IMG/VR virus record: IMGVR_UViG_3300037189_026207
Span: 1-64,000 of that record
Strand: one strand, 5' to 3'
DNA length: 64,000 nt
Source: a virus
In this document: one piece after another, positions 8,449 to 15,717 of the stretch
Layout: every line of letters starts with the position of its first letter
Position numbering within the stretch: position 1 is the first letter of the stretch
Notes under the pieces: generated by a model
Told to the model about the DNA's origin: nothing
Database searches by the model: none
What the model saw: the letters and a program-made list of their open reading frames with translations, nothing else
Translations under genes and position numbers: made by a program

Positions 8449-8730
8449 ATGCGGAGATTTCCGCCAGGAATTCGCAAAATGTCTCCGCAGATATTTTGCG
8501 ACATTTGCGGAGAAGATTGTCGAAGAGAGGGCAATTACGATAGCGAGTATGCGCAGCTAACCGCTACCTGGGGTTATGACTCGCGTAAGGATGGCGACCA
8601 GTACAGCGTCGACCTGTGCGAAAATTGTTTTGACAAGACGATTGAATTTTTAAAGACAATTCGAAGTGTTAATCCGGTTGAAAAACTGGGCCTGGACGCC
8701 CTTGTAGCAAAAAGTTACTTACCTGAGTAA
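8449..8730 (+). CDS. Small zinc-ribbon-like protein
   Basis: 93 residues with CDICGEDC (about 17-24) and a second CENC (about 66-69) that together could hold one zinc ion. Between them is LTATWGYDSRKDGDQYSVDLCENCFDKT. I recall small proteins with the pattern WGYxSxxDGxxxxxxLCExCxxxx from bacteria and phages, without a known role. The GAGGAG upstream supports this start. It is followed at 11 bp by csrA. Confidence 0.6.
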   Translation: MRRFPPGIRKMSPQIFCDICGEDCRREGNYDSEYAQLTATWGYDSRKDGDQYSVDLCENCFDKTIEFLKTIRSVNPVEKLGLDALVAKSYLPE

Positions 8731-8741
8731 AGGAGTTAGTT

Positions 8742-8966
8742 GTGTTAGTTTTGTCGCGCCGGCTGGATGAGACGATCTGCATTGGCGAAAACATTCGCGT
8801 TAAGGTTGTCGATTTCAAACCGGGCGGAGTAGTGCGCCTCGGTATTGACGCGCCGGACAACGTTGTAATCATGCGGCAAGAATTGTTGCCGGATAACAAA
8901 ATGGATTTGCAGCCGCGCCATTTAGAGCGCCGCGCTGAAAAGCAGATTATCGCTGCGCCTAAGTAA
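8742..8966 (+). CDS. csrA: CsrA-family translational regulator
   Basis: 74 residues starting at GTG, with AAGGAG 7 bp upstream. The N-terminus MLVLSRRLDETICIG is the CsrA/RsmA hallmark, and VRLGIDAPDNVVIMRQE (about 40-56) is the second conserved block containing the RNA-contacting strand. CsrA dimers bind GGA motifs near ribosome-binding sites and usually block or alter translation. In a phage genome it could redirect host metabolism or order phage gene expression. The C-terminal tail is basic and slightly longer than the roughly 61-residue E. coli protein. Identification is strong; targets are unknown. Confidence 0.93.
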   Translation: MLVLSRRLDETICIGENIRVKVVDFKPGGVVRLGIDAPDNVVIMRQELLPDNKMDLQPRHLERRAEKQIIAAPK

Positions 8967-8967
8967 T

Positions 8968-8983
8968 TTGTAGCGCGCTACAA
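8968..8983. promoter_or_regulatory. Perfect 16-bp palindrome between convergent genes
   Basis: TTGTAGCGCGCTACAA lies 1 bp after the csrA stop and 9 bp before the stop of the opposing gene. It could be an operator-like site, a short bidirectional hairpin, or chance. Confidence 0.4.
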
Positions 8984-8992
8984 TCAATTAGC

Positions 8993-10174
8993 CTAAACTT
9001 CCGGCTGGGCGGCCATTTCATAAAGCCGCTCGGCCGGAAGAAGGGCCTCGTGCTCTGGCCCACGCACGACTGCCGAGGCGCCCTTCTCGCGCACTAAGCG
9101 GTCTAACGTGGTTGCCATGCCGCGGTCCAATGTCGGTACGATGGCGGCTAACTTGTCGCGATCAGTGTATACGCCGCCAGCTGATACGGCGTCGGCAAAT
9201 TCGTCGCCCAGCCAAGCGCGGAGATCGTCAACCGCAATCTTCTCTAAATCATCAAGGGCGTAAACATTGCCAGTCACTGTTTCAACGTGGCCAGACATAA
9301 AGTCGTTAGCCACCTTTTCGTTTATCGCGAACAGCACCTCTTCGGCGCGGGGAAGGCCGCCGGCATCGTAAAGCCTAAAAAGCTTGGTCTCACGGTCATA
9401 CTGGTCGACCACGCTAGCCAGCTTAATCCGGCATTCCAGCGTCTGCGTTTCGGTCGGATTGCGCTCAATCAGGCCGGCTAGCTTCTCGAGCTCGCCAGAC
9501 AGCGCAGCGTTCGTTTTACGGCCTAATACGGCCCGCTGGCGTAGGAGCTCAGCCGCAACCTTAGTGGCGCATAAACCGCGCCCAGCGGCCTTATAGAGGC
9601 TGTCTGCTGCGTCATTTACGTCCGCGCTATACTCTTCGGCCTTGGCCAGAATTTTATTAGCGATCTTGTGGCGATCCAGGAATACAAACTCGTCGCGATA
9701 TTTATTAAAATGAGCGGCAGCAAATTTAACTTCCGTGGCGTTGCGCAGGGGCCAGTGCCGCTCGGCGGTACCGTCGTCTGTCCGCCACACAATGGCGAAG
9801 TCGGAGTCGGGGAGCCGCGATAGTGCAGTATTAGCGTCTATGGCAACTTTACGCATTAATTCGTCAACAAGGCCGCCAATGCCAAAATACGTAGCAGACG
9901 CGCGAATCTTATCTTCGACCGCGGCGGCTGTTTTGCTTTCAAACGACGACTGCTTCTCGGCAAACCACAGCGCGGACATCCAAGTTGCGGGAGCAGAGTG
10001 GCACGGGTACAGTTTTTTATGTGGCTCGGCGTACAGATGCCGCGCCATGGTGCCGGAGTCGCCGTGGAGGCGCTCATGCGCGGCGTTTTTTACAAAATCA
10101 GGAGCCGGATACAGCGAAAGCAGGCGGTGAGTTTCTTGTCCGCTAACGTCTTGCGTATGGTCCAATACGTTCAT
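8993..10174 (-). CDS. Conserved phage-type protein of unknown function (possibly virion)
   Basis: A 393-residue protein with an N-terminal block HxRLHGDSGTMARHLYAEPHKKLYPCHSAPATWMSALWF (positions about 36-72), then a long helical, Ala/Glu-rich body and a C-terminal region of short motifs. I associate the pattern ADPxxKxYPCHTxAATWxSxxFFxxxR with uncharacterised proteins of large phages, but cannot assign a role. It is one of few minus-strand genes, like the terminase, which may mean late or virion expression. Its ATG has GGAG upstream. The start codon overlaps the start of the divergent gene. Confidence 0.6.
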   Translation of the reverse strand: MNVLDHTQDVSGQETHRLLSLYPAPDFVKNAAHERLHGDSGTMARHLYAEPHKKLYPCHSAPATWMSALWFAEKQSSFESKTAAAVEDKIRASATYFGIGGLVDELMRKVAIDANTALSRLPDSDFAIVWRTDDGTAERHWPLRNATEVKFAAAHFNKYRDEFVFLDRHKIANKILAKAEEYSADVNDAADSLYKAAGRGLCATKVAAELLRQRAVLGRKTNAALSGELEKLAGLIERNPTETQTLECRIKLASVVDQYDRETKLFRLYDAGGLPRAEEVLFAINEKVANDFMSGHVETVTGNVYALDDLEKIAVDDLRAWLGDEFADAVSAGGVYTDRDKLAAIVPTLDRGMATTLDRLVREKGASAVVRGPEHEALLPAERLYEMAAQPEV

Positions 10175-12818
10175 GGGTTTTCAAAGCTCCATTTTTTTCC
10201 GTAAAGATTACGCGCACGCTTTGTCTGTCATAGACATCGCCGTCGAAATCCTTGATTTTCCGATTACCACACACTGTCCGGTCTGTTCTGAGCTATCTCT
10301 TAATATTTATGAAGATACACCCAGATCAGACCTTTGGCTTGCGTGCACAAACTGTCCCGCACATGGAAATATCATAACATTTGCCAGCGCGTACTGGAAG
10401 CTCAATACGCTAGAGACGGCAGACAAATTTAAAGAATTAGGCGTAAATACCCGAGAGTTAAGCCACGACAATAAGCAGGAATTAACCAAGCATGCAAAAA
10501 TTATACATGCTTCGGATCACTTCTGGACCCAGGCGGCTAACCAGCTCTGGACACACAGTAACGACATATTAACGTTAAAATTTCGTGACTTTGGGTTGTC
10601 GCCAGAACTGCCCTGTTACGGACTTGCGGGAATCGCCACGACCAGCCAGATCGCGGAATTATGTAAAAATATATGGCCAGCCTACCCCAAAAGATTGCGC
10701 AACAATATTCCAGTACTAGTGCTGCCGTACTGCGAATTGCCGCGGCATTATTCGGGATTTTTGTTTTTACAGTATCTAGAGGAATTTGAGGTTCGTCGGG
10801 TATTTGTTCCGATGTACACCGGGCGGATGTCGACTCTGGATAAGGTGGACGCCGGATATTACTTGCTCGAGCCGGCGGTGCTCGCGAAAAACGAGGCGGT
10901 AAGCAATGCCGTCTTTGTTGTTGACGATCCGCTGTGGGCGTTAAAGGCGCAAACAATACAGCTGCGGCACGGCAATTCTTTTCTGCCGATTTGCGCGAGC
11001 TACAGCGGAAAAGAAGGCGATACGCTGGGTTATAACTGGAATGGGCTGTCGAGGCAGCGCAGATTCTTTTACGGCAACCGCATCACGCCCGCCATAATAT
11101 CACAAGCAGCTAATGCGCCAGGATATGTATGTGCGTTAAAAAAAGATGGATTAGAAAAACCCACGCAGCCACTCAAAACAATCAAAACACTGAGTCAGCT
11201 ATTTCGATCAGCCACCACCTGGCAAAAGATGCTGACACAAATTTTTGAGCGTAATAACGAAATTACAGCAAACAGCTTTTTTACAAAGTTAACAGTTCCG
11301 GCTGACAGACTGCGAAATTTTTTAACAAATAGTCGCGTGGTGTCGGCGGAGGTGGCGGATGACTTAATGGCGCGCACGTCGCCAACGTACATAACGTCTA
11401 CGGAAGATACGCACTATTCAACCGCGGTAGTCGTGCGCGAAGACGGCTGGTATACGGCAAAAAACTCGCTCATAACTAATTGCGTGCCGGTCATAGAGAA
11501 AATTATTCACACAGATGACAATAAATATTATGTTGGCCACGTAAAAAAACAAGACAAAGTAGTTCCGTTTTATGAGGAGGCAAAAACAATCGAGGACATC
11601 GGTTTTCTTGCCTACGCTGAAAGAATTATGGCGGCGCACGGAGAACACGTCATATTTGTTAGTTACTGGAATCGCCGCAGTAACATTACCGCCATGTCTC
11701 TTCGCCCGCCGGAAATAATTCACACGAGAAGTAAACCCGGCTGGGACGAAATTACAAAAGAACTCTATACAGCAGATTATGCGATTAACACAGACGGCGT
11801 AATCCGCGCTATTCCATGCGCAGATATAAAAACAAAACACGCGTTTAAATTACCTGAGCCGGGGCTATTCCCGCCGCCTTCTGTTTATACGCTGCTTGGC
11901 CCGGCGCATGAAAACACGACGCCTTGGCTTATAGTTGCCGCTACGTTAGCTAACATACTTGCGCCGGCCGCTGATAAAGCGCTGCAAAGTGTTGCAATAA
12001 CTAGCGATTTGTTTTTAGCCGCAAACCAAATATTTAAAAGCATACATCTTGAATGTACAGAAATTCGAACAACGTCGAGAGTAATTACTAAATGTTTTCT
12101 TGACGGTATTGGTCGGACTGAGTGGCCGCGCACAATTTTCAGTTACCACACAACAGACAAAGCAATAGAGTTAGCGCTGGTCAGACACAAAGACACAGCC
12201 GCTACGATAAAGATCGCCCCGGAAACAGTTACGGCGGCACTTAGCTACGGTTGGCAAGTAATCGCCGGAATTGCCCCAAACGCAAACACAGATTACTCCA
12301 GTCTGCCGTACATTGTGGCCGGTTACTTGCAGCACGCACTGAAAAACAAAATTAAATTACTGCAAAACAACAACAAAAATTTAACAATTGCCGTGTTGCG
12401 CGATCTACACAATTGGCTTGCTGAAACATACAACAGTTCGTTTAATTTGGCGCAGGCCGAAAATGGGCTGTTGCTGCCGGGCAATGAGATAATATACTTA
12501 ATGCGCGAAGTTAATAACGCTATACTAGCAAATGAAATAGACCTACTACCCGCTCCGCGCAAAAAAAGACAAAACTGGAGTTATGTCGTCAGAGACAGCG
12601 AAACGTGGTGGCTTAATCAAAGAGCAATTGACAACTACCTAAAAAACATAGGCGCAGTAAAACCAAACTGGCTAGCGATATCTGATTGCTTTGCGCAAAA
12701 CAATTTATTACACGGCGAACGTATTATTCATCAAATGACTGGCCTTTTAGTTAAAAAAGAATGGTGTGATAAATTTTGGACGAGTTACGGAGATGTTACC
12801 AATTCTAATATTGGGTAG
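10173..12818 (+). CDS. Large protein with N-terminal CHC2-like zinc finger (primase-related, divergent)
   Basis: 881 residues. The N-terminus (about 30-85) has CPVCSELSLNIYED, then CTNCPAHGNIITFA, the spacing of a primase-type zinc-binding domain. A TOPRIM core is not obvious. The body has a possible acidic strand (VFVVDDPLWALKA) and a middle section about 420-560 that may be a second domain. I would class it as a primase-like or DNA-processing protein without certainty; the genome also encodes a clear DnaG-type primase at 53.4 kb. The first ATG overlaps the start codon of the divergent gene, so the true start could be a downstream TTG near 10219. Confidence 0.55.
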   Translation: MGFQSSIFFRKDYAHALSVIDIAVEILDFPITTHCPVCSELSLNIYEDTPRSDLWLACTNCPAHGNIITFASAYWKLNTLETADKFKELGVNTRELSHDNKQELTKHAKIIHASDHFWTQAANQLWTHSNDILTLKFRDFGLSPELPCYGLAGIATTSQIAELCKNIWPAYPKRLRNNIPVLVLPYCELPRHYSGFLFLQYLEEFEVRRVFVPMYTGRMSTLDKVDAGYYLLEPAVLAKNEAVSNAVFVVDDPLWALKAQTIQLRHGNSFLPICASYSGKEGDTLGYNWNGLSRQRRFFYGNRITPAIISQAANAPGYVCALKKDGLEKPTQPLKTIKTLSQLFRSATTWQKMLTQIFERNNEITANSFFTKLTVPADRLRNFLTNSRVVSAEVADDLMARTSPTYITSTEDTHYSTAVVVREDGWYTAKNSLITNCVPVIEKIIHTDDNKYYVGHVKKQDKVVPFYEEAKTIEDIGFLAYAERIMAAHGEHVIFVSYWNRRSNITAMSLRPPEIIHTRSKPGWDEITKELYTADYAINTDGVIRAIPCADIKTKHAFKLPEPGLFPPPSVYTLLGPAHENTTPWLIVAATLANILAPAADKALQSVAITSDLFLAANQIFKSIHLECTEIRTTSRVITKCFLDGIGRTEWPRTIFSYHTTDKAIELALVRHKDTAATIKIAPETVTAALSYGWQVIAGIAPNANTDYSSLPYIVAGYLQHALKNKIKLLQNNNKNLTIAVLRDLHNWLAETYNSSFNLAQAENGLLLPGNEIIYLMREVNNAILANEIDLLPAPRKKRQNWSYVVRDSETWWLNQRAIDNYLKNIGAVKPNWLAISDCFAQNNLLHGERIIHQMTGLLVKKEWCDKFWTSYGDVTNSNIG

Positions 12819-12827
12819 GAGATGACT

Positions 12828-13157
12828 ATGAAAATCGAATGGTTGCGCGAATGGCATCAAAAACTTTTTGCAGAAATAGACGCCCGGCGCGACGATTTCG
12901 ATGATGACTTCATTGACGAAGAGTGGCAATTCGTAGAAGACGACGAAGAATACGACGACGATGACGACGAAGATGATTCAGATTTCTCCGAGCCAAAAGT
13001 CGATTGGTACATTGATGACGACGACGAAGACGAAGAATACGACGACGATGAAGACGAAGAGTTTGACTGGGTCGATGACGACGAAGAAGAAGAAATAGAC
13101 GAAGAAGACCCAGAATACTTCGACGACTCGGACAGCGACTTCGATCTTGACGATTAA
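12828..13157 (+). CDS. Extremely acidic small protein (possible DNA mimic)
   Basis: 109 residues, of which about 63 are Asp or Glu. Only the first 20 residues (MKIEWLREWHQKLFAEIDAR) look like an ordinary amphipathic helix. AGGAG lies 6 bp before ATG 12828, better placed than the ATG at 12822. Runs such as DDDDDEDD alternate with aromatic residues (DWYID, EEFDWV). Phage acidic proteins such as Ocr or Ugi mimic DNA to block restriction or repair enzymes, but pure acidic tails also occur in chaperone-like proteins. Function is speculative. A tRNA gene begins 4 bp downstream. Confidence 0.6.
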   Translation: MKIEWLREWHQKLFAEIDARRDDFDDDFIDEEWQFVEDDEEYDDDDDEDDSDFSEPKVDWYIDDDDEDEEYDDDEDEEFDWVDDDEEEEIDEEDPEYFDDSDSDFDLDD

Positions 13158-13161
13158 GTTT

Positions 13162-13233
13162 GCCGGCGTAGCTCAATGGTAGAGCTGTTGATTTGTAATC
13201 AGCAGGTTGGGGGTTCGATTCCCTCCGCCGGCT
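13162..13233 (+). tRNA. tRNA-Thr (anticodon TGT)
   Basis: A cloverleaf can be drawn: acceptor GCCGGCG/CGCCGGC, D-arm GCTCAATGGTAGAGC, anticodon stem with loop TTTGTAA (anticodon TGT), and T-arm GGGGTTCGATTCCC. The 3' CCA is not encoded. It reads ACA and probably other ACN codons. It lies between the acidic-protein gene and a GNAT gene. Confidence 0.93.
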
Positions 13234-13251
13234 TTTCGAGGAGTCGTCGCG

Positions 13252-13701
13252 ATGAACCAATTTGTAATCACGATAAAAAGCATTAATAAACTAGCGACCG
13301 CAGAAGTCACAGCGATTTATTCGCGCCTGTCGCATAAAAACTCAAAAAGCACTAGTTCAATTAAACCAGAGTTAGAGCGCCGCTATCTAACTTTGACGAC
13401 GGGTCGGCATCCGGACATGTCCGTCGCCCTGATCCGATATAACGAGGAATTAGTGGGCTGGGTAGGAACGCGCCCGTGGCCAGAGAAATTTAAGGGCGAT
13501 CGGATCGTTGCGCAAACAGTAGAGTGCTTTGTGGCGCCAGAGCACCGAAGACGCGGAATAGCGCGGCTAGGGCTGCAGGCGCTTGTAAGTGCCGGGTACA
13601 TCGACAAGAATGCGCCGGTATCTGTCTACGCGCCTGAAGTGGTTAGCTTAGCCACGCAGTGCGGATGTCGAGTAGTTCTTTTTTGCGAGGCAGTAGAATG
13701 A
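13252..13701 (+). CDS. GNAT-family N-acetyltransferase
   Basis: 149 residues. Motif A of the GNAT fold is visible as VECFVAPEHRRRGIARLGLQAL (the R/Q-x-x-G-x-G/A loop that binds acetyl-CoA, about residues 87-108), preceded by the beta-strand pair VALIRYNEELVGWVGTRPW. ATG 13252 follows GAGGAG with an 8-bp spacer; an upstream in-frame ATG would start inside the tRNA. GNATs acetylate amines on proteins, tRNAs, toxins or small molecules, and the substrate is unknown here. It overlaps the next gene by 4 bp (ATGA). Confidence 0.75.
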   Translation: MNQFVITIKSINKLATAEVTAIYSRLSHKNSKSTSSIKPELERRYLTLTTGRHPDMSVALIRYNEELVGWVGTRPWPEKFKGDRIVAQTVECFVAPEHRRRGIARLGLQALVSAGYIDKNAPVSVYAPEVVSLATQCGCRVVLFCEAVE

Positions 13702-13970
13702 AACGATATCACGAAGAACGCCAAATTATGGAGAATCGCGCAAAAAAGTACCGCAGTATAAATAGCGGCTGGCTTAGTTACTTTGTACCCAACACCGGCG
13801 AGCCAGCAAAACAAACAGAAGTTGGTCGCTATAGAAAATCCTTGCGGTGCGGCGGCTGTGGTCGCGCGCGCTGTCAAGTTTGCCATTCAGACAAATTTCC
13901 AAAACGAAAACTTACGCAAAAAGAAATTCAGAGCAAGAAAGACTTTGACGAGCAACAAAAGGAGCTCTAA
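13698..13970 (+). CDS. Small basic Cys-cluster protein
   Basis: 90 residues, very basic, with RCGGCGRARCQVC (about 53-65), a tight zinc-knuckle-like cluster CxxCxxxxCxxC. ATG is chosen by ATGA overlap with the GNAT stop. The Lys/Glu-rich tail (KRKLTQKEIQSKKDFDEQQ) is probably helical. It may be nucleic-acid binding by composition. No named family. Confidence 0.55.
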   Translation: MKRYHEERQIMENRAKKYRSINSGWLSYFVPNTGEPAKQTEVGRYRKSLRCGGCGRARCQVCHSDKFPKRKLTQKEIQSKKDFDEQQKEL

Positions 13971-14503
13971 TGTTTGAGCCCAATGATAACGAGTGGGAAA
14001 ATAACAACGACACGCCAAATTATTGGGATAACAACGAGCCGGTAGAACTTAGGCCCAGCACTTCTATTGCTGATCTGCGCGATAATGCAATTCGCCTTTT
14101 TGAAATGTACTTGGCATTTCGGCTAAAGACTAAGCCAAACTTAGCCGATATCGACGACCGCCGCAGATTTTTGTCTGAAGACGAGACTGAGAGCATCGTC
14201 AAAGAATTTAGCTCTGACGCTGGATTACCGGACGGCGTTTACGGAATTGGCGCAAAGAGCGTAGAAGAGTTGATGCAAAAAACGAAAGCAATCATGCATA
14301 CGCTTATGCAGCGCATCATGTCTAACTTGATGCAAGAAGGCGTAAATCTCGGACTGCTCGATTGCGCGTTTGACGACGAAGAGGGCGCATTTGCATTCAG
14401 CCCGTCCAAAGAAGGCGAGAAAATTATTGAAAAGCTAAAGAATAGCGCCGACACCAAGAAGACAAAAAAAAGAAAAAAGAAAAAGAATGATTCCGAAGAC
14501 TGA
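13970..14503 (+). CDS. Hypothetical protein with Asn-rich head and Lys-rich tail
   Basis: 177 residues. It has an Asn/Asp/Glu-rich disordered N-terminus, a helical core (about 25-150), and a C-terminal run of Lys (KKTKKRKKKKNDSED) suggesting nucleic-acid binding. The stop/start junction with the previous gene overlaps by 1 bp, and the gene overlaps the next by 17 bp. No domain is recognised. Confidence 0.55.
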   Translation: MFEPNDNEWENNNDTPNYWDNNEPVELRPSTSIADLRDNAIRLFEMYLAFRLKTKPNLADIDDRRRFLSEDETESIVKEFSSDAGLPDGVYGIGAKSVEELMQKTKAIMHTLMQRIMSNLMQEGVNLGLLDCAFDDEEGAFAFSPSKEGEKIIEKLKNSADTKKTKKRKKKKNDSED

Positions 14504-14750
14504 CTGGAACCCGTCTCCATCAGATATTGCATGGCAGCGCGATATGCTGCGAATACTAAAAAATGGCGCGGTATGGGGCGTACCGGTTAGCCTTAGCTCA
14601 TTTAAATTTGACAAGACTAACAAAACGTTTTGTCTTATTGTTGGAGACCCCGCGCACGAAACAAATAGACGAATTGCAAAAGTTTTACAAGCGCTTGGTT
14701 ACGCAGAAACAGAAAAAACTGGAGAAGAAGATAATGACGACGACGTTTGA
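14487..14750 (+). CDS. Small conserved phage-type protein
   Basis: 87 residues: DWNPSPSDIAWQRDMLRILK, GAVWGVPVSLSSFKFDKT and HETNRRIAKVLQALGY. I recall very similar short proteins in many bacterial and phage genomes, without known function. The acidic tail ends in DNDDDV. It is embedded in a chain of overlapping genes (17 bp with each neighbour), indicating tight translational coupling. Confidence 0.65.
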   Translation: MIPKTDWNPSPSDIAWQRDMLRILKNGAVWGVPVSLSSFKFDKTNKTFCLIVGDPAHETNRRIAKVLQALGYAETEKTGEEDNDDDV

Positions 14751-15060
14751 GGCTAGGTTAGTTACAGCGGTATATGAGACTTCGGAAAAGTATGCCGCTG
14801 CTGTGCGCTACGAAATGGAGCTCGAGGACGGGCGGGCAACAGTAAAGCTCGCGGCCATCGATCGTATTATGAAGGCCGGGGATAACGCTATGACCGGCAA
14901 GCCGCACAGCTTCTCAAGCGCTGAGGCGGCCGTAAATACAGACCGTGAGTATGCAGACTACCTGGGCAAGCAGCGCGAAGCCGTAGTCGAGCGAATTCTG
15001 GCTAAGGCGCGGTATGAGGCCGCGCTGCTTGAGGGTCGGCTGTACGGAGAGAAGGATTAA
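14734..15060 (+). CDS. Small helical protein, unknown
   Basis: 108 residues, mostly alpha-helical, ending YADYLGKQREAVVERILAKARYEAALLEGRLYGEKD (about 72-108). The start MTTTFEARLV is supported by GGAG at 10 bp; a longer upstream frame lies inside the previous gene. The stop and the next ATG share a base (TAATG). No function assigned. Confidence 0.6.
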   Translation: MTTTFEARLVTAVYETSEKYAAAVRYEMELEDGRATVKLAAIDRIMKAGDNAMTGKPHSFSSAEAAVNTDREYADYLGKQREAVVERILAKARYEAALLEGRLYGEKD

Positions 15061-15320
15061 TGCAGGCAGCAGATCCTTATTCTATCGAAGTGGGCGATCG
15101 GATTCGCCTACTCGATATGCCGAATGATCCAGACCCGGTGCCGGCGGGTACCGAGGGTGTGGTAAAGATGGTGACTGATATTGGATTTCGGCAAAAGAAA
15201 GAAATCCAACTGGTAGTTAAATGGGATAACGGCCGTAGTCTAAGCTGTATCTGTCCTCCAGACCTCGTGGAAATCGTGAGTAAAAGAAATGAAGCAGGAA
15301 GTAGCGCAGAAATGGATTAA
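15060..15320 (+). CDS. DUF4314-like SH3-type small protein
   Basis: 86 residues with VGDRIRLLDMPNDPDPVPAG then GTEGVVKMV, VVKWDNGRSLSCICPPDLVE. The order GxRIxLxxMxDPDPVPxGTxGxVxxV and VxWDNGxSL is that of DUF4314, a short beta-barrel-like domain frequent in mobile elements. Function is unknown. The C-terminal 11 codons overlap the next gene. Confidence 0.7.
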   Translation: MQAADPYSIEVGDRIRLLDMPNDPDPVPAGTEGVVKMVTDIGFRQKKEIQLVVKWDNGRSLSCICPPDLVEIVSKRNEAGSSAEMD

Positions 15321-15717
15321 AGCTCTTCGTTCTGGGAAATATAAACAAGGTAGAAAAGCATTAAAGTATCGCGACAAGGGGGTTACGCGGCATTGTTGCT
15401 TAGGCGTTCTTTGCGAGTTGTATCAGCAAGAAAAGAAAAGCAAACAGCAGCGTTGCCTTAAAACAGTTGAAGTAAATCCGGAAAAAGAGTGCTTATGGCT
15501 TGACGTATCCGGCACGGGCAAGTGTCGCGCATTTCGATTTGCAAATACGGCGACGGAGTTACCCAAGAGCGTGCAAAAATGGGCCGGGATGCACAGCGAA
15601 GACGGCGTATACGCCTTCTCGGCTAGCCGGCAATTTAATCTTGCCGCGCTAAACGATAAAGGAACAACGTTTAAAGAAATTGCAGATGTTATTGAAAAGA
15701 AATGCGATGAGCTTTAA
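15289..15717 (+). CDS. Phage-type protein with CCLGVLC motif
   Basis: 142 residues: KWIKALRSGKYKQG...HCCLGVLCELY (about 8-45), LPKSVQKWAGM, and LAALNDKGTTFKEIADVIEK at the C-terminus. I recall this set of motifs from many phage proteins of unknown function. It overlaps the previous gene by 32 bp, and its stop overlaps the stop region of the convergent terminase gene by 4 bp. Confidence 0.65.
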   Translation: MKQEVAQKWIKALRSGKYKQGRKALKYRDKGVTRHCCLGVLCELYQQEKKSKQQRCLKTVEVNPEKECLWLDVSGTGKCRAFRFANTATELPKSVQKWAGMHSEDGVYAFSASRQFNLAALNDKGTTFKEIADVIEKKCDEL

